Shown in pieces: positions 1-5,230 of a DNA stretch of 15,364 nt. Numbering within the stretch: position 1 is the stretch's first letter; the number at the start of each line of letters is the position of its first letter. The stretch lies in contig CAJFUT010000089.1 of NCBI GenBank assembly GCA_904420255.1, forward strand, positions 1-15,364, read 5' to 3'. The stretch is from an uncultured Angelakisella sp. (GTDB lineage Bacteria > Bacillota > Clostridia > Oscillospirales > Ruminococcaceae). The notes below the pieces were generated by a model. The model searched no databases. It saw nothing but the letters and a program-made list of their open reading frames with translations, and had not been told where the DNA came from. The position numbers and the translations under genes were made by a program.

Positions 1-7
1 ACAGGAA

Positions 8-124
8 ATTTGTGCCCGCGTCCAAACTGGATTTGAACCGATAGCTTCTGCTGCCAGGCAAGGGCCTGGAGCCATTCCGCGCTCCGGCCTTTCGCTTTAC
101 CCGGGATTTGTGCCCGCGTCCAAA
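8..124. repeat. 19-bp direct repeat, two copies 98 bp apart
   Basis: The same 19 bases, beginning ATTTGTGCCCGCG and ending TCCAAA, occur at 8-26 and at 106-124. The flanks differ. The hairpin at 63-92 lies between the two copies. No gene overlaps them. Their function is unknown; they could be remnants of a duplicated RNA-operon tail or a short mobile or recombination repeat. Confidence 0.6.
63..92 (+). terminator. Terminator-like hairpin, copy A
   Basis: GGCC-T-GGAGC (63-72) pairs with GCTCC-GGCC (81-89), leaving one bulged T, and a short TTT follows. The block 56-90 is nearly identical to 692-727, where a longer T-run makes a better terminator. The weak T-run makes function uncertain at this copy. 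It would end a transcript coming from outside the window. Confidence 0.4.
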
Positions 125-325
125 GCAGATTCCCGCAGCCCCAGGGGAGGCCCACTTTGTTCCGGCTTCTTTCAGCAGAAATTAAGAAAGCATCAATCCT
201 CCCTTGCTCAGGTTGATTCCTTTATTATGGAATGAGTTTCTGCCCGGATAGAATATTCACTTTTCCGGGCAATATTTTGCAATTTTTTCGGCATTAAAGA
301 AATTGTTTTTCCCACAAAAAATATG

Positions 326-354
326 TTGACATTCCGGGAATGATACGATATAAT
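326..354 (+). promoter_or_regulatory. Consensus sigma-A promoter of the tRNA unit
   Basis: The hexamers are exact: TTGACA at 326-331, a 17-bp spacer, and TATAAT at 349-354. They sit in an AT-rich stretch. Transcription should start near 361. A fully consensus promoter fits a highly expressed stable-RNA unit, and the next genes downstream are the two tRNAs. Confidence 0.88.
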
Positions 355-360
355 AAAACT

Positions 361-400
361 CGCTGATTTGAAAGACGCTTGTTTTTCAAGGAGGTCAGCG
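361..400 (+). other. 5' leader stem-loop of the tRNA transcript
   Basis: CGCTGA (361-366) can pair with TCAGCG (395-400), and inside it TTGAAA (368-373) pairs with TTTCAA (384-389). The stem begins at the predicted transcription start and lies 42 bases before the first tRNA. It may guide 5' processing of the precursor. This is inferred from base pairing only. Confidence 0.4.
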
Positions 401-442
401 CCGGTGAAGCAGGGTTTCGGCCCGGGATTCGGAACCGTATTT

Positions 443-518
443 AGGGGCATAGCTCAGTTGGTAGAGCAGCGGTCTCCAAAACCGCGTGCCGAGGGTTCGA
501 GCCCTTCTGCCCCTGCCA
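443..518 (+). tRNA. tRNA-Trp (CCA anticodon)
   Basis: A full cloverleaf can be drawn. The acceptor is AGGGGCA paired with TGCCCCT. The D-arm is GCTC/GAGC. The anticodon stem GCGGT/ACCGC encloses loop CTCCAAA, giving anticodon CCA (tryptophan). The T-arm is GAGGG/CCTTC around TTCGAGC. The discriminator is G at 515 and CCA is encoded at 516-518. Just after it, AACCGC (520-525) pairs with GCGGTT (531-536) to give a small hairpin between the two tRNAs that may help processing. It is co-transcribed with tRNA-Thr from the promoter at 326-354. Confidence 0.95.
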
Positions 519-540
519 AAACCGCTTTATGCGGTTACTC

Positions 541-616
541 GCTGCTATGGCTCAGTAGGCAGAGCACGTCCTTGGTAAGGACGAGGTCACCAGTTCGAAT
601 CTGGTTAGCAGCTCCA
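541..616 (+). tRNA. tRNA-Thr (GGT anticodon)
   Basis: The acceptor GCTGCTA pairs with TAGCAGC. The D-arm is GCTC/GAGC. The anticodon stem CGTCC/GGACG encloses loop TTGGTAA, giving anticodon GGT (threonine). The T-arm is ACCAG/CTGGT around TTCGAAT. The discriminator is T at 613 and CCA is encoded at 614-616. It lies 22 bases after tRNA-Trp and runs directly into a terminator whose first stem base is the last A of the CCA end. Confidence 0.95.
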
Positions 617-653
617 AAAAGCAAGGACGTCCGTGAGGGCGTCCTTGCTTTTT
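616..653 (+). terminator. Intrinsic terminator of the tRNA unit
   Basis: A perfect 14-bp stem is formed by AAAAAGCAAGGACG (616-629) and its complement (640-653), with a 10-base loop and the 3' arm ending in five T. The symmetrical A and T tails would let it act in both directions. The 5' arm starts on the final A of the tRNA-Thr CCA end, so the mature 3' end abuts the hairpin. Confidence 0.92.
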
Positions 654-698
654 AAAGTTGTCGCTGCGCCAAGCTGACTGTGCTTGCATCAAGGCAAG

Positions 699-733
699 GG
701 CCTGGAGCCACTTCGCGCTCCGGGCCTCTTTTT
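699..733 (+). terminator. Terminator-like hairpin, copy B
   Basis: GGCCTGGAGC (699-708) pairs with GCTCCGGGCC (717-726) with one T-G wobble, followed by TCTTTTT. It is a near copy of the hairpin at 63-92; the preceding 19 bases are identical. It lies only 46 bases after the tRNA terminator with no gene between, so it is probably a back-up terminator or a duplicated relic. Confidence 0.7.
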
Positions 734-892
734 GCGTACCGATGGGGTTTCAACGCCGGATATTTTTGGTTTGCGGGATGAGCTCAATGCCGGAGCAGAG
801 GGCATAATTGCCACCTTGGGGTGGTTTTCAATCGTTGGGGCAATGAAAAAGGGCCGTAATTTTTCTTTACACTTCCCGCCGGGTCCGGTTTC

Positions 893-901
893 TGCTATAC
901 T
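893..901 (+). promoter_or_regulatory. Extended -10 promoter candidate
   Basis: TGCTATACT reads as an extended -10 element (TGn followed by TATACT, 893-901). No good -35 lies at the usual distance; TTTACA at 866-871 is 24 bases away, which is too far. It would place the start near 908 and give a leader of about 175 bases before the ORF at 1083. Confidence 0.4.
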
Positions 902-987
902 AAAGGCGAAAACCTTTGGCGGCCGCCGCGGGCCCTTTGGAAGGGAAGCGCCATGGAAAATTCCGGCCGGTCCTATATTATCAAAAA

Positions 988-1029
988 AGCCTTTGCCGGT
1001 GCCTGCCTGGAGCCGGCAAGGGAAAGGCT
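988..1029 (+). other. Strong leader hairpin upstream of the 281-residue ORF
   Basis: AGCCTTT-GCCGG (988-999) pairs with CCGGC (1013-1017) and AAAGGCT (1023-1029), with a 5-base bulge and a 13-base loop: twelve base pairs in all. A second small stem, CCCGG (1051-1055) with CCGGG (1063-1067), ends right at the ribosome binding site AAAGGAGG (1068-1075). The pair could modulate translation of the downstream gene. This is inferred from pairing alone. Confidence 0.45.
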
Positions 1030-1082
1030 GCTCCGGCTTTTGAATCGCTGCCCGGGGCTTTTCCGGGAAAGGAGGCGGGGTT

Positions 1083-1928
1083 ATGGGAATGCGGGAGGAC
1101 CGGCGCCCCACGCTGGCGTCCTGGCCCAAGCGGATCTATGAATGGGAGGATCTCCCGAGGGTGTTCCTGCCGGGGCTGGAGCCCTGGCGGAAGGAGGGCC
1201 TGCCCCCGGGGAACGTGACCTATATCCCCCGGGTCAACCAGTACGCCGACGCCCCCGAGTATGCCGTGGCCTGGTTCCGGGGGATGGTGCTGGTCCAGAC
1301 CCTCCGGAAGGGGGTGCTGGAGGTCCGCAGGCTGGACCCCGGCAGCGTGGCCCAGGTGCGGTACCGGGTCCAGCTCCTGCGGTGCCAGATCACCGCCTAT
1401 CTCCGGGACGGGGGAGATGTCTCTTTCGCCTACAACAAGACCAAGGAGGAGCTGATCCTCCCGGTGCTGAATCTCCTTCTGGGCAATCCGGCGGAATTTG
1501 TCCCCCCGGCCGGCCATCCCGCCGGCGGGGAGTGGGACCGGCTCCGGCAGCAAAGCTACGCCATGCACCACACCTCCCTTTTGTGTTACCGCTTCGGCGG
1601 GGGGATCCATGCCCACCTGTGGCTCCGGGGGAAGGAAAAGAGCCTGCTGTATTTTCTGCGGAAGGCGCCGCCGCCGGAGTATTTCCTGGGGGCCATGGAC
1701 CGGGGGCTGGCGGCGGTGGTCAGCAATTTTTACGGGATCGAGGCTGCCTACCTGCCCTGGGGGGAGCTCCGCTTTTTCCCGCCGGCGGACGGGGCGGGGG
1801 CGTTCCAGGTGGAAGCGGCCCACGGCCCGGGGCTGTCCATCCCGCTGCTCCCCGGGCAGGAGGAGCGGGTGAGGACCTTCCTGGGAGGGCTGCCGGAGGA
1901 ATGGCGGCGGTTCCTGCCGGATTCTTAG
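1083..1928 (+). CDS. Conserved-looking hypothetical protein, 281 aa
   Basis: I do not recognise the family. The start is ATG 1083, seven bases after GGAGG in AAAGGAGG (1068-1075). No signal peptide or membrane segment is visible, so it should be cytosolic. The sequence mixes basic, acidic and aromatic residues like a folded globular protein. Noticeable parts are a central HHTSLLCYRFGGGIHAHLWL stretch near residues 162-181 and a charged C-terminus (PEEWRRFLPDS). It stands alone: no gene overlaps it, and a separate riboswitch unit starts 43 bases downstream with its own promoter. Coding is supported by the ribosome binding site and by its codon composition, which matches its neighbours. I would not assign a function. 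Confidence 0.75.
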   Translation: MGMREDRRPTLASWPKRIYEWEDLPRVFLPGLEPWRKEGLPPGNVTYIPRVNQYADAPEYAVAWFRGMVLVQTLRKGVLEVRRLDPGSVAQVRYRVQLLRCQITAYLRDGGDVSFAYNKTKEELILPVLNLLLGNPAEFVPPAGHPAGGEWDRLRQQSYAMHHTSLLCYRFGGGIHAHLWLRGKEKSLLYFLRKAPPPEYFLGAMDRGLAAVVSNFYGIEAAYLPWGELRFFPPADGAGAFQVEAAHGPGLSIPLLPGQEERVRTFLGGLPEEWRRFLPDS

Positions 1929-1971
1929 ATTTTTTGAGAGCCCCCTGAAAAAACTTTAGCGAATTTTGCGG

Positions 1972-2001
1972 TTGTGCGCCGGAAGCTGTTTGGGCTATAA
2001 T
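1972..2001 (+). promoter_or_regulatory. Promoter of the purine permease transcript
   Basis: A perfect TATAAT at 1996-2001 lies 18 bases after TTGTGC (1972-1977), which matches only the first three bases of a -35 hexamer. The start would fall near 2008, about 13 bases before the riboswitch aptamer. That position is what a riboswitch-controlled transcript needs. Confidence 0.7.
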
Positions 2002-2020
2002 GAAATCCCAAAGTGAATAT

Positions 2021-2101
2021 GCGCCAGTATAATGCGGTTGATATGGAACCGAAGTTTCTACCGGGCCGCCGGAAACGGCCCGACTATTGGGAGAGCGGCG
2101 C
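2021..2101 (+). promoter_or_regulatory. Purine riboswitch aptamer, guanine class (C74)
   Basis: The aptamer matches the purine riboswitch fold. P1 is CCAGT (2024-2028) with ATTGG (2086-2090). The TATAAT-type J1/2 segment follows. P2 is CGGTT/AACCG around loop GATATGG (2035-2051). J2/3 is AAGTTTCTACC (2052-2062). P3 is GGGCCG/CGGCCC around CCGGAAA (2063-2081), and J3/1 is GACT. The base that selects the ligand (position 74) is C2084, so guanine or hypoxanthine is expected rather than adenine. Loop 3 reads CCGGAAA where CCGTAAA is usual; the changed base corresponds to one known to be flipped out. An outer pairing, GCGCC (2021-2025) with GGCGC (2097-2101), competes with part of P1. It controls the NCS2 permease 190 bases downstream. 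Confidence 0.95.
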
Positions 2102-2134
2102 AGGTTCCCGTCCCGGCCTCGGGATGGGGGCCTG
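2101..2134 (+). terminator. Leader hairpin 1, possible expression platform
   Basis: CAGG (2101-2104) pairs with CCTG (2131-2134), enclosing CCCGTCCC (2107-2114) paired with GGGATGGG (2121-2128). It starts at the last base of the aptamer's outer stem, so it can compete with it. The T-rich tail is interrupted (GTGTTTCCTTT), so termination is plausible but unproven. Confidence 0.5.
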
Positions 2135-2150
2135 GTGTTTCCTTTCCCGT

Positions 2151-2179
2151 GGGGCAGCCGGTTCCGGCCGCCCCCTTTT
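2151..2179 (+). terminator. Leader hairpin 2, terminator-like
   Basis: GGGGC-A-GCCGG (2151-2161) pairs with CCGGC-C-GCCCC (2164-2174) across a TT loop with one A/C mismatch, followed by CTTTTCC. This is very stable with a short T-run. It is a candidate for the riboswitch terminator. Confidence 0.5.
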
Positions 2180-2212
2180 CCTTGCCGCGGCGGGGGAGAA
2201 AATTGTGCTTCC

Positions 2213-2232
2213 GGGGGAGGATTCCCCCTTTT
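2213..2232 (+). terminator. Leader hairpin 3, terminator-like
   Basis: GGGGG (2213-2217) pairs with CCCCC (2224-2228) and four T follow. It is the third hairpin in the permease leader and the last before the ribosome binding site at 2277-2282. Which of the three acts as the switched terminator cannot be settled by eye. Confidence 0.4.
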
Positions 2233-2290
2233 GATACGCCGTCCCGGGGACGGAGAAGTGTGTTTCCACAGAAAAGAGGAGGAAAAGCAA

Positions 2291-3628
2291 ATGGAACGGT
2301 TCTTCAAGCTGAAAGAGCACGGTACCGATGTCCGCACCGAGGTGGTGGGAGGGGTCACCACCTTCTTCGCCATGGCCTACATCATCTTTGTCAACCCCAA
2401 TTACCTTTCCGCCACCGGCATGGATTTCACCGCCGTCATGGTGGCCACCTGTGTTTCCGCCGCCATCGGCACCCTGCTCACCGCCCTTCTGGCCAATGTG
2501 CCCTTCGCCCAGGCCCCCGGCATGGGCCTCAACGCCTTCTTCACCTACAGCGTCTGCCTGGGGATGGGGTACACCTGGCAGCAGGGCCTCACCATCGTCC
2601 TCATCTCCGGCCTGCTGTTCCTGGCCGTGGCCGTTTCCCCCCTGCGCTCCAAGGTCATCGCCTCCATTCCGGCGTTTCTGAAAAGCGCCATCTCGGCGGG
2701 CATCGGCCTTTTCATCGCCTTCATCGGGCTGCTCAACGCCGACATTGTCAAGCTCATTGGTGACACGGTGGTGGACGGCGTGGTGGTCGCCACCGACTAT
2801 TCCGATATGGGCAGCATCATTTCCGGCGCGCCCCTGCTGGCCCTCATCGGCGTGCTGATCACCGGCATCCTCATCGCTTATAAGGTGAAGGGGGCCATGG
2901 TCATCGGCATCCTGGTGACCACCCTCATCGGCCTGCCCATGGGGGTCACCCAGATTCCGGAGAACGTCGCCCTTTCCAACATCGGCAACATCTCCCTGAC
3001 CTTCCTCCAGTTCGACTTCGGCGGCATCATGTCCCTGGGGGTCCTCCCTCTGGTGACCGCGGTGATCAGCTTCGCCGTGGTGGATATGTTCGACACGGTT
3101 GGCACCCTCATCGGCACCGCCGGGAACGCCGGGATGCTGGATGAAAACGGCAACCTCCCCGGCGGCGACCGGGCCCTCATCGCCGACGCCATCGCCACCT
3201 GCGCGGGCGCCTGCCTGGGTACCTCCACCGTCACCACCTTTGTGGAGTCCTCCACCGGCATCGAGGGGGGCGCCCGCACCGGCCTTTCCTCGGTGGTCAC
3301 CGCCGCCCTGTTCCTCCTGAGCACCCTGCTGGCCCCCATTGCCGGGATCATCCCCTCCGCCGCCACCGCCCCCGCCCTGATCATTGTGGGCGTCTATATG
3401 ATCAAGGGCGCCGTGAACATCGACTGGTCCGATTTCGAGGTGGCCCTGCCCGCCTTCCTCACCATCGTCATCATGCCCTTCGCCTACAGCATCTCCGACG
3501 GTATCGGCTTCGGTTTCATCTCCTACACCGTCATCAAGGTGGCCCGGGGCAAGGCCAAGGAAGTCCCCGGCCTCATCTACATCCTTTCCGCCATCTTCAT
3601 CCTCATGTACATCCTCAGCTTCCGCTGA
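2291..3628 (+). CDS. pbuG: NCS2 family purine permease (AzgA/PbuG type)
   Basis: This 445-residue membrane protein is a typical full-length member of the AzgA/PbuG branch of NCS2 transporters, which import guanine, hypoxanthine or adenine with protons. The N-terminus FFKLKEHGTDVRTEVVGG, the APGMGLNAFF motif (75-84), VVDMFDTVGT (263-272) and ESSTGIEGGARTGL (319-332) are family hallmarks. Many hydrophobic segments fill the rest. ATG 2291 is chosen because AGGAGG (2277-2282) lies eight bases upstream and the family start motif begins there; the same frame is open further upstream but that crosses the riboswitch. The guanine-class riboswitch in the leader points to guanine or hypoxanthine as substrate. 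The exact substrate, and PbuG versus PbuO, is inference. Confidence 0.93.
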   Translation: MERFFKLKEHGTDVRTEVVGGVTTFFAMAYIIFVNPNYLSATGMDFTAVMVATCVSAAIGTLLTALLANVPFAQAPGMGLNAFFTYSVCLGMGYTWQQGLTIVLISGLLFLAVAVSPLRSKVIASIPAFLKSAISAGIGLFIAFIGLLNADIVKLIGDTVVDGVVVATDYSDMGSIISGAPLLALIGVLITGILIAYKVKGAMVIGILVTTLIGLPMGVTQIPENVALSNIGNISLTFLQFDFGGIMSLGVLPLVTAVISFAVVDMFDTVGTLIGTAGNAGMLDENGNLPGGDRALIADAIATCAGACLGTSTVTTFVESSTGIEGGARTGLSSVVTAALFLLSTLLAPIAGIIPSAATAPALIIVGVYMIKGAVNIDWSDFEVALPAFLTIVIMPFAYSISDGIGFGFISYTVIKVARGKAKEVPGLIYILSAIFILMYILSFR

Positions 3629-3859
3629 GCCGGGTAGCCCCGGCTGGCAAGTCCGTGAGAAGCGTTTTGCACAGCGCCGGTCTGTGCCCCGCTCTCTGCC
3701 GGGTGGCCCCGGCTGGCAAGTCCGTGAGAGAAGATTTTTCCCAGCCGCCGGTTTGTGCCCCGCTCTCGCCGGGTAGCCCCGGCTGGCAAGTCCGTGAGAA
3801 GCGTTTTGCACATCACCAGTTTGTGCCTCGCTCTCGCCGGGTGGCCCCGGCCGGGTGGG
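3629..3859. repeat. About 69-bp tandem repeat, 3.3 copies
   Basis: Units start at 3629, 3698, 3768 and 3836 (69, 70 and 68 bp, then a partial). Each begins GCCGGGTRGCCCCGGC, in which GCCGGG can pair with CCCGGC around a 4-base loop in the units that read TAGC. TGGCAAGTCCGTGAGA follows in the three full units. The ends also match (TGTGCC-CGCTCTC). Units 1 and 3 share a second stem, GCACA with TGTGC, which unit 2 lacks. The array starts one base after the permease stop and ends before the terminator at 3897, so it is probably in the permease mRNA 3' region. Function unknown. Confidence 0.85.
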
Positions 3860-3896
3860 GAAAGCCGCGGTTTCCTGGAATCTGAACAGGATAACG

Positions 3897-3927
3897 AAAG
3901 AGCTCCGAGATTTCTCGGGGCTCTTTT
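3897..3927 (+). terminator. Intrinsic terminator after permease and repeats
   Basis: AAAGAGC-T-CCGAG (3897-3909) pairs with CTCGG-G-GCTCTTT (3914-3926), with a T/G wobble, a short loop and a T-run. It closes the permease transcript after the tandem repeats and separates it from the GntR operon. The flanking A-run would allow weak activity on the other strand. Confidence 0.88.
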
Positions 3928-3992
3928 GCGTTGCAGCGCGCCCGTTCCCCAGGCGCATCCTTTTGGCTGCGCAAAAAAATTCCGCCAGGCCC

Positions 3993-4020
3993 TTGACTTT
4001 CCCGGGAAAATATGTATTAT
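3993..4020 (+). promoter_or_regulatory. Promoter of the GntR/ABC operon
   Basis: TTGACT (3993-3998), a 16-bp spacer and TATTAT (4015-4020). The AT-rich block after it carries a perfect inverted repeat that overlaps the likely start site, listed separately. Confidence 0.75.
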
Positions 4021-4041
4021 TGTATTATGTACTTAATACAA
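4020..4041. promoter_or_regulatory. Inverted-repeat operator, likely for the GntR repressor
   Basis: TTGTATTA (4020-4027) and TAATACAA (4034-4041) form a perfect 8-bp dyad with a 6-bp centre (TGTACT). It begins on the last base of the -10 box and covers the expected start site. YtrA-type GntR proteins usually repress their own operons from such sites, so the product of the next gene is the natural ligand. Binding itself is inferred. Confidence 0.65.
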
Positions 4042-4079
4042 AAGTACAAAGCGGCTCAGACAAGGAAAGGATGACGTCC

Positions 4080-4445
4080 ATGACATGGAATCTGTCCGGG
4101 GACCGGCCCATCTGGCTCCAGCTGATGGAGGGGATCCAGCGGGGCATCGTTTCCGGGGAATACCCACCGGGGGCCCGGCTCCCCAGCGTCCGGGACCTGG
4201 CGGCGGAGGCCGCCGTCAACCCCAACACCATGCAGAAGGCCCTCACCGAGCTGGAGCGGAGCGGCCTGGTCCGCTCCCAGCGCACCAGCGGGAGGTTCAT
4301 CACGGAGGATGCGGCAATGATACAGGACCTGAAAAACCAACTGGCCTCGGAGCAGATCCGGGAATTCCTGGAGCGGATGAGGAGCCTGGGCTTTACCCGG
4401 GAGGAGGTTATTTCCCTGATGGAAGGTCAGGTGGAGGCGGAATGA
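4080..4445 (+). CDS. GntR family regulator, YtrA subfamily
   Basis: A 121-residue protein of the short YtrA subfamily: a winged helix-turn-helix at about 10-75 followed by only a short C-terminal helix region, with no effector-binding domain. PIWLQLMEGIQRGIVSG and the LPSVRDLAAEAAVNPNTMQK stretch are hallmark sequence. ATG 4080 lies nine bases after GGAAAGG (4064-4070); the in-frame ATG 4071 abuts it and is less likely. The next gene's possible upstream start overlaps the stop codon as ATGA. It probably represses its own operon through the dyad at 4020-4041. The signal that relieves repression is unknown; relatives respond to cell-envelope stress. Confidence 0.92.
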   Translation: MTWNLSGDRPIWLQLMEGIQRGIVSGEYPPGARLPSVRDLAAEAAVNPNTMQKALTELERSGLVRSQRTSGRFITEDAAMIQDLKNQLASEQIREFLERMRSLGFTREEVISLMEGQVEAE

Positions 4446-4516
4446 ACCTGCCCATCTGGACGGCCGTGCTCAGCTCCCTGGAGGAGCCGGGGCCGGAAAA
4501 CAGCAAGGAGGAAGCC

Positions 4517-5230
4517 ATGGAACGGAATGTGGACACGCCGGTGCTGGAGTGCCGGCAGCTTTCCAAGATATACGGCGGGGTGCGGGCCCTGGATACGGTG
4601 GACCTGGCTCTGGGCCGGGGGCAGATCGTGGGGCTTTTGGGGCCCAACGGCAGCGGGAAGACCACCCTCATCAAGTTGGCCGCGGGGCTGCTGACCCCCT
4701 CGGCGGGGGAGATCCTGGTGAACGGCAGAAAGCCGGGCCGGGAAACCAAGCTGGAGGTGGCCTACCTGCCGGAGCGGACCTATCTCAACGACTGGATGCG
4801 GGTGGAGGATATGCTGGCCTTCTTCCGGGATTTCTACAGCAATTTCGACGGGGCCAAGGCCCGGGATATGCTCTCCCGGCTGGGGATCAACCCCCGGGAT
4901 AAGCTGAAAACCATGTCCAAGGGCACCAAGGAGAAGGTGCAGCTGATCCTGGTGATGAGCCGCCGGGCGGAGCTTTACCTTTTGGATGAGCCCATCGGCG
5001 GGGTGGACCCCGCCGCCCGGGACTACATCCTCAGCACCATCATCGGCAATTACAGCGAAAACGCCACGGTGGTCATCTCCACCCACCTGATCAGCGACGT
5101 GGAGCGGGTGCTGGACCAGGTGGTGTTCCTGGGCTGGGGCAAGGTGGGGATGGTGGCCCAGGTGGACGACATCCGGGAAAACCAGGGCAAATCGGTGGAT
5201 CAACTGTTCCGGGAGGTATACAGATGCTAG
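4517..5230 (+). CDS. ABC transporter ATP-binding protein (exporter type)
   Basis: A 237-residue nucleotide-binding subunit. Walker A is GPNGSGKT (42-49), the signature is MSKGTKEK (133-140, an LSGGQ variant common in this family), Walker B is LYLLDEP (153-159) and the switch histidine is H190. The usual Q-loop glutamine is not obvious: the region reads AYLPERTYL. ATG 4517 is preferred because AAGGAGG (4505-4511) lies five bases before it; an in-frame ATG at 4442 overlapping the gntR stop would add 25 weakly conserved-looking residues. The stop overlaps the next gene's ATG by seven bases, indicating translational coupling to the permease. It likely energises export of an unknown substrate. Confidence 0.9.
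   Translation: MERNVDTPVLECRQLSKIYGGVRALDTVDLALGRGQIVGLLGPNGSGKTTLIKLAAGLLTPSAGEILVNGRKPGRETKLEVAYLPERTYLNDWMRVEDMLAFFRDFYSNFDGAKARDMLSRLGINPRDKLKTMSKGTKEKVQLILVMSRRAELYLLDEPIGGVDPAARDYILSTIIGNYSENATVVISTHLISDVERVLDQVVFLGWGKVGMVAQVDDIRENQGKSVDQLFREVYRC

Larger units (their letters stand above)
1..325. other. Gene-free upstream region
   Basis: I see no credible protein gene here. The stretch holds a 19-bp direct repeat and a GC-rich terminator-like hairpin, both listed separately. From about 200 it becomes AT-rich and leads into the tRNA promoter. A minus-strand reading frame across 208-450 runs through the promoter and into the tRNA and has no ribosome binding site, so I do not call it. The region is probably the tail of an upstream transcription unit outside the window. 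Confidence 0.5.
655..1082. other. Gene-free region before the 281-residue ORF
   Basis: This stretch contains a terminator-like hairpin (699-733), an extended -10 promoter candidate (893-901) and a structured leader (988-1029), listed separately. I see no protein gene with a good ribosome binding site. A 62-codon frame from ATG 953 overlaps the next gene's start and is discussed among rejected items. The segment 735-890 shows nothing I recognise. Confidence 0.5.

Noticed and set aside
1..60. tRNA on the minus strand
   Set aside because: The complement contains a GGTTCAAATCC-like T-arm and an acceptor-like end, but the flanking bases do not pair as a T-stem or acceptor and no cloverleaf can be drawn.
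953..1141. 62-codon ORF upstream of the orphan gene
   Set aside because: Its ribosome binding site is weak, it runs through the leader hairpin and overlaps the next gene's start by 59 bases. A short upstream ORF remains possible, but I cannot support it.
981..1823. Minus-strand 280-codon frame opposite the orphan gene
   Set aside because: It is rich in Pro, Gly, Arg and His, has no ribosome binding site and shadows the plus-strand frame, which has a good start signal.
3629..3859. CRISPR array
   Set aside because: The period of about 69 bp would suit a repeat plus spacer, but the supposed spacers resemble each other along most of their length, the units are only 3.3, and no cas gene is nearby. 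It is an ordinary tandem repeat.
2084..3958. Minus-strand 624-codon frame opposite the permease
   Set aside because: It is antisense to a clear NCS2 permease and the repeats. Long open frames on the opposite strand are expected at this GC content, and the translation is low-complexity.
4442..4516. Longer ABC ATPase start overlapping the gntR stop
   Set aside because: In frame and coupled as ATGA, but the added 25 residues do not look like the family N-terminus and ATG 4517 has a better ribosome binding site. Kept as an alternative only.
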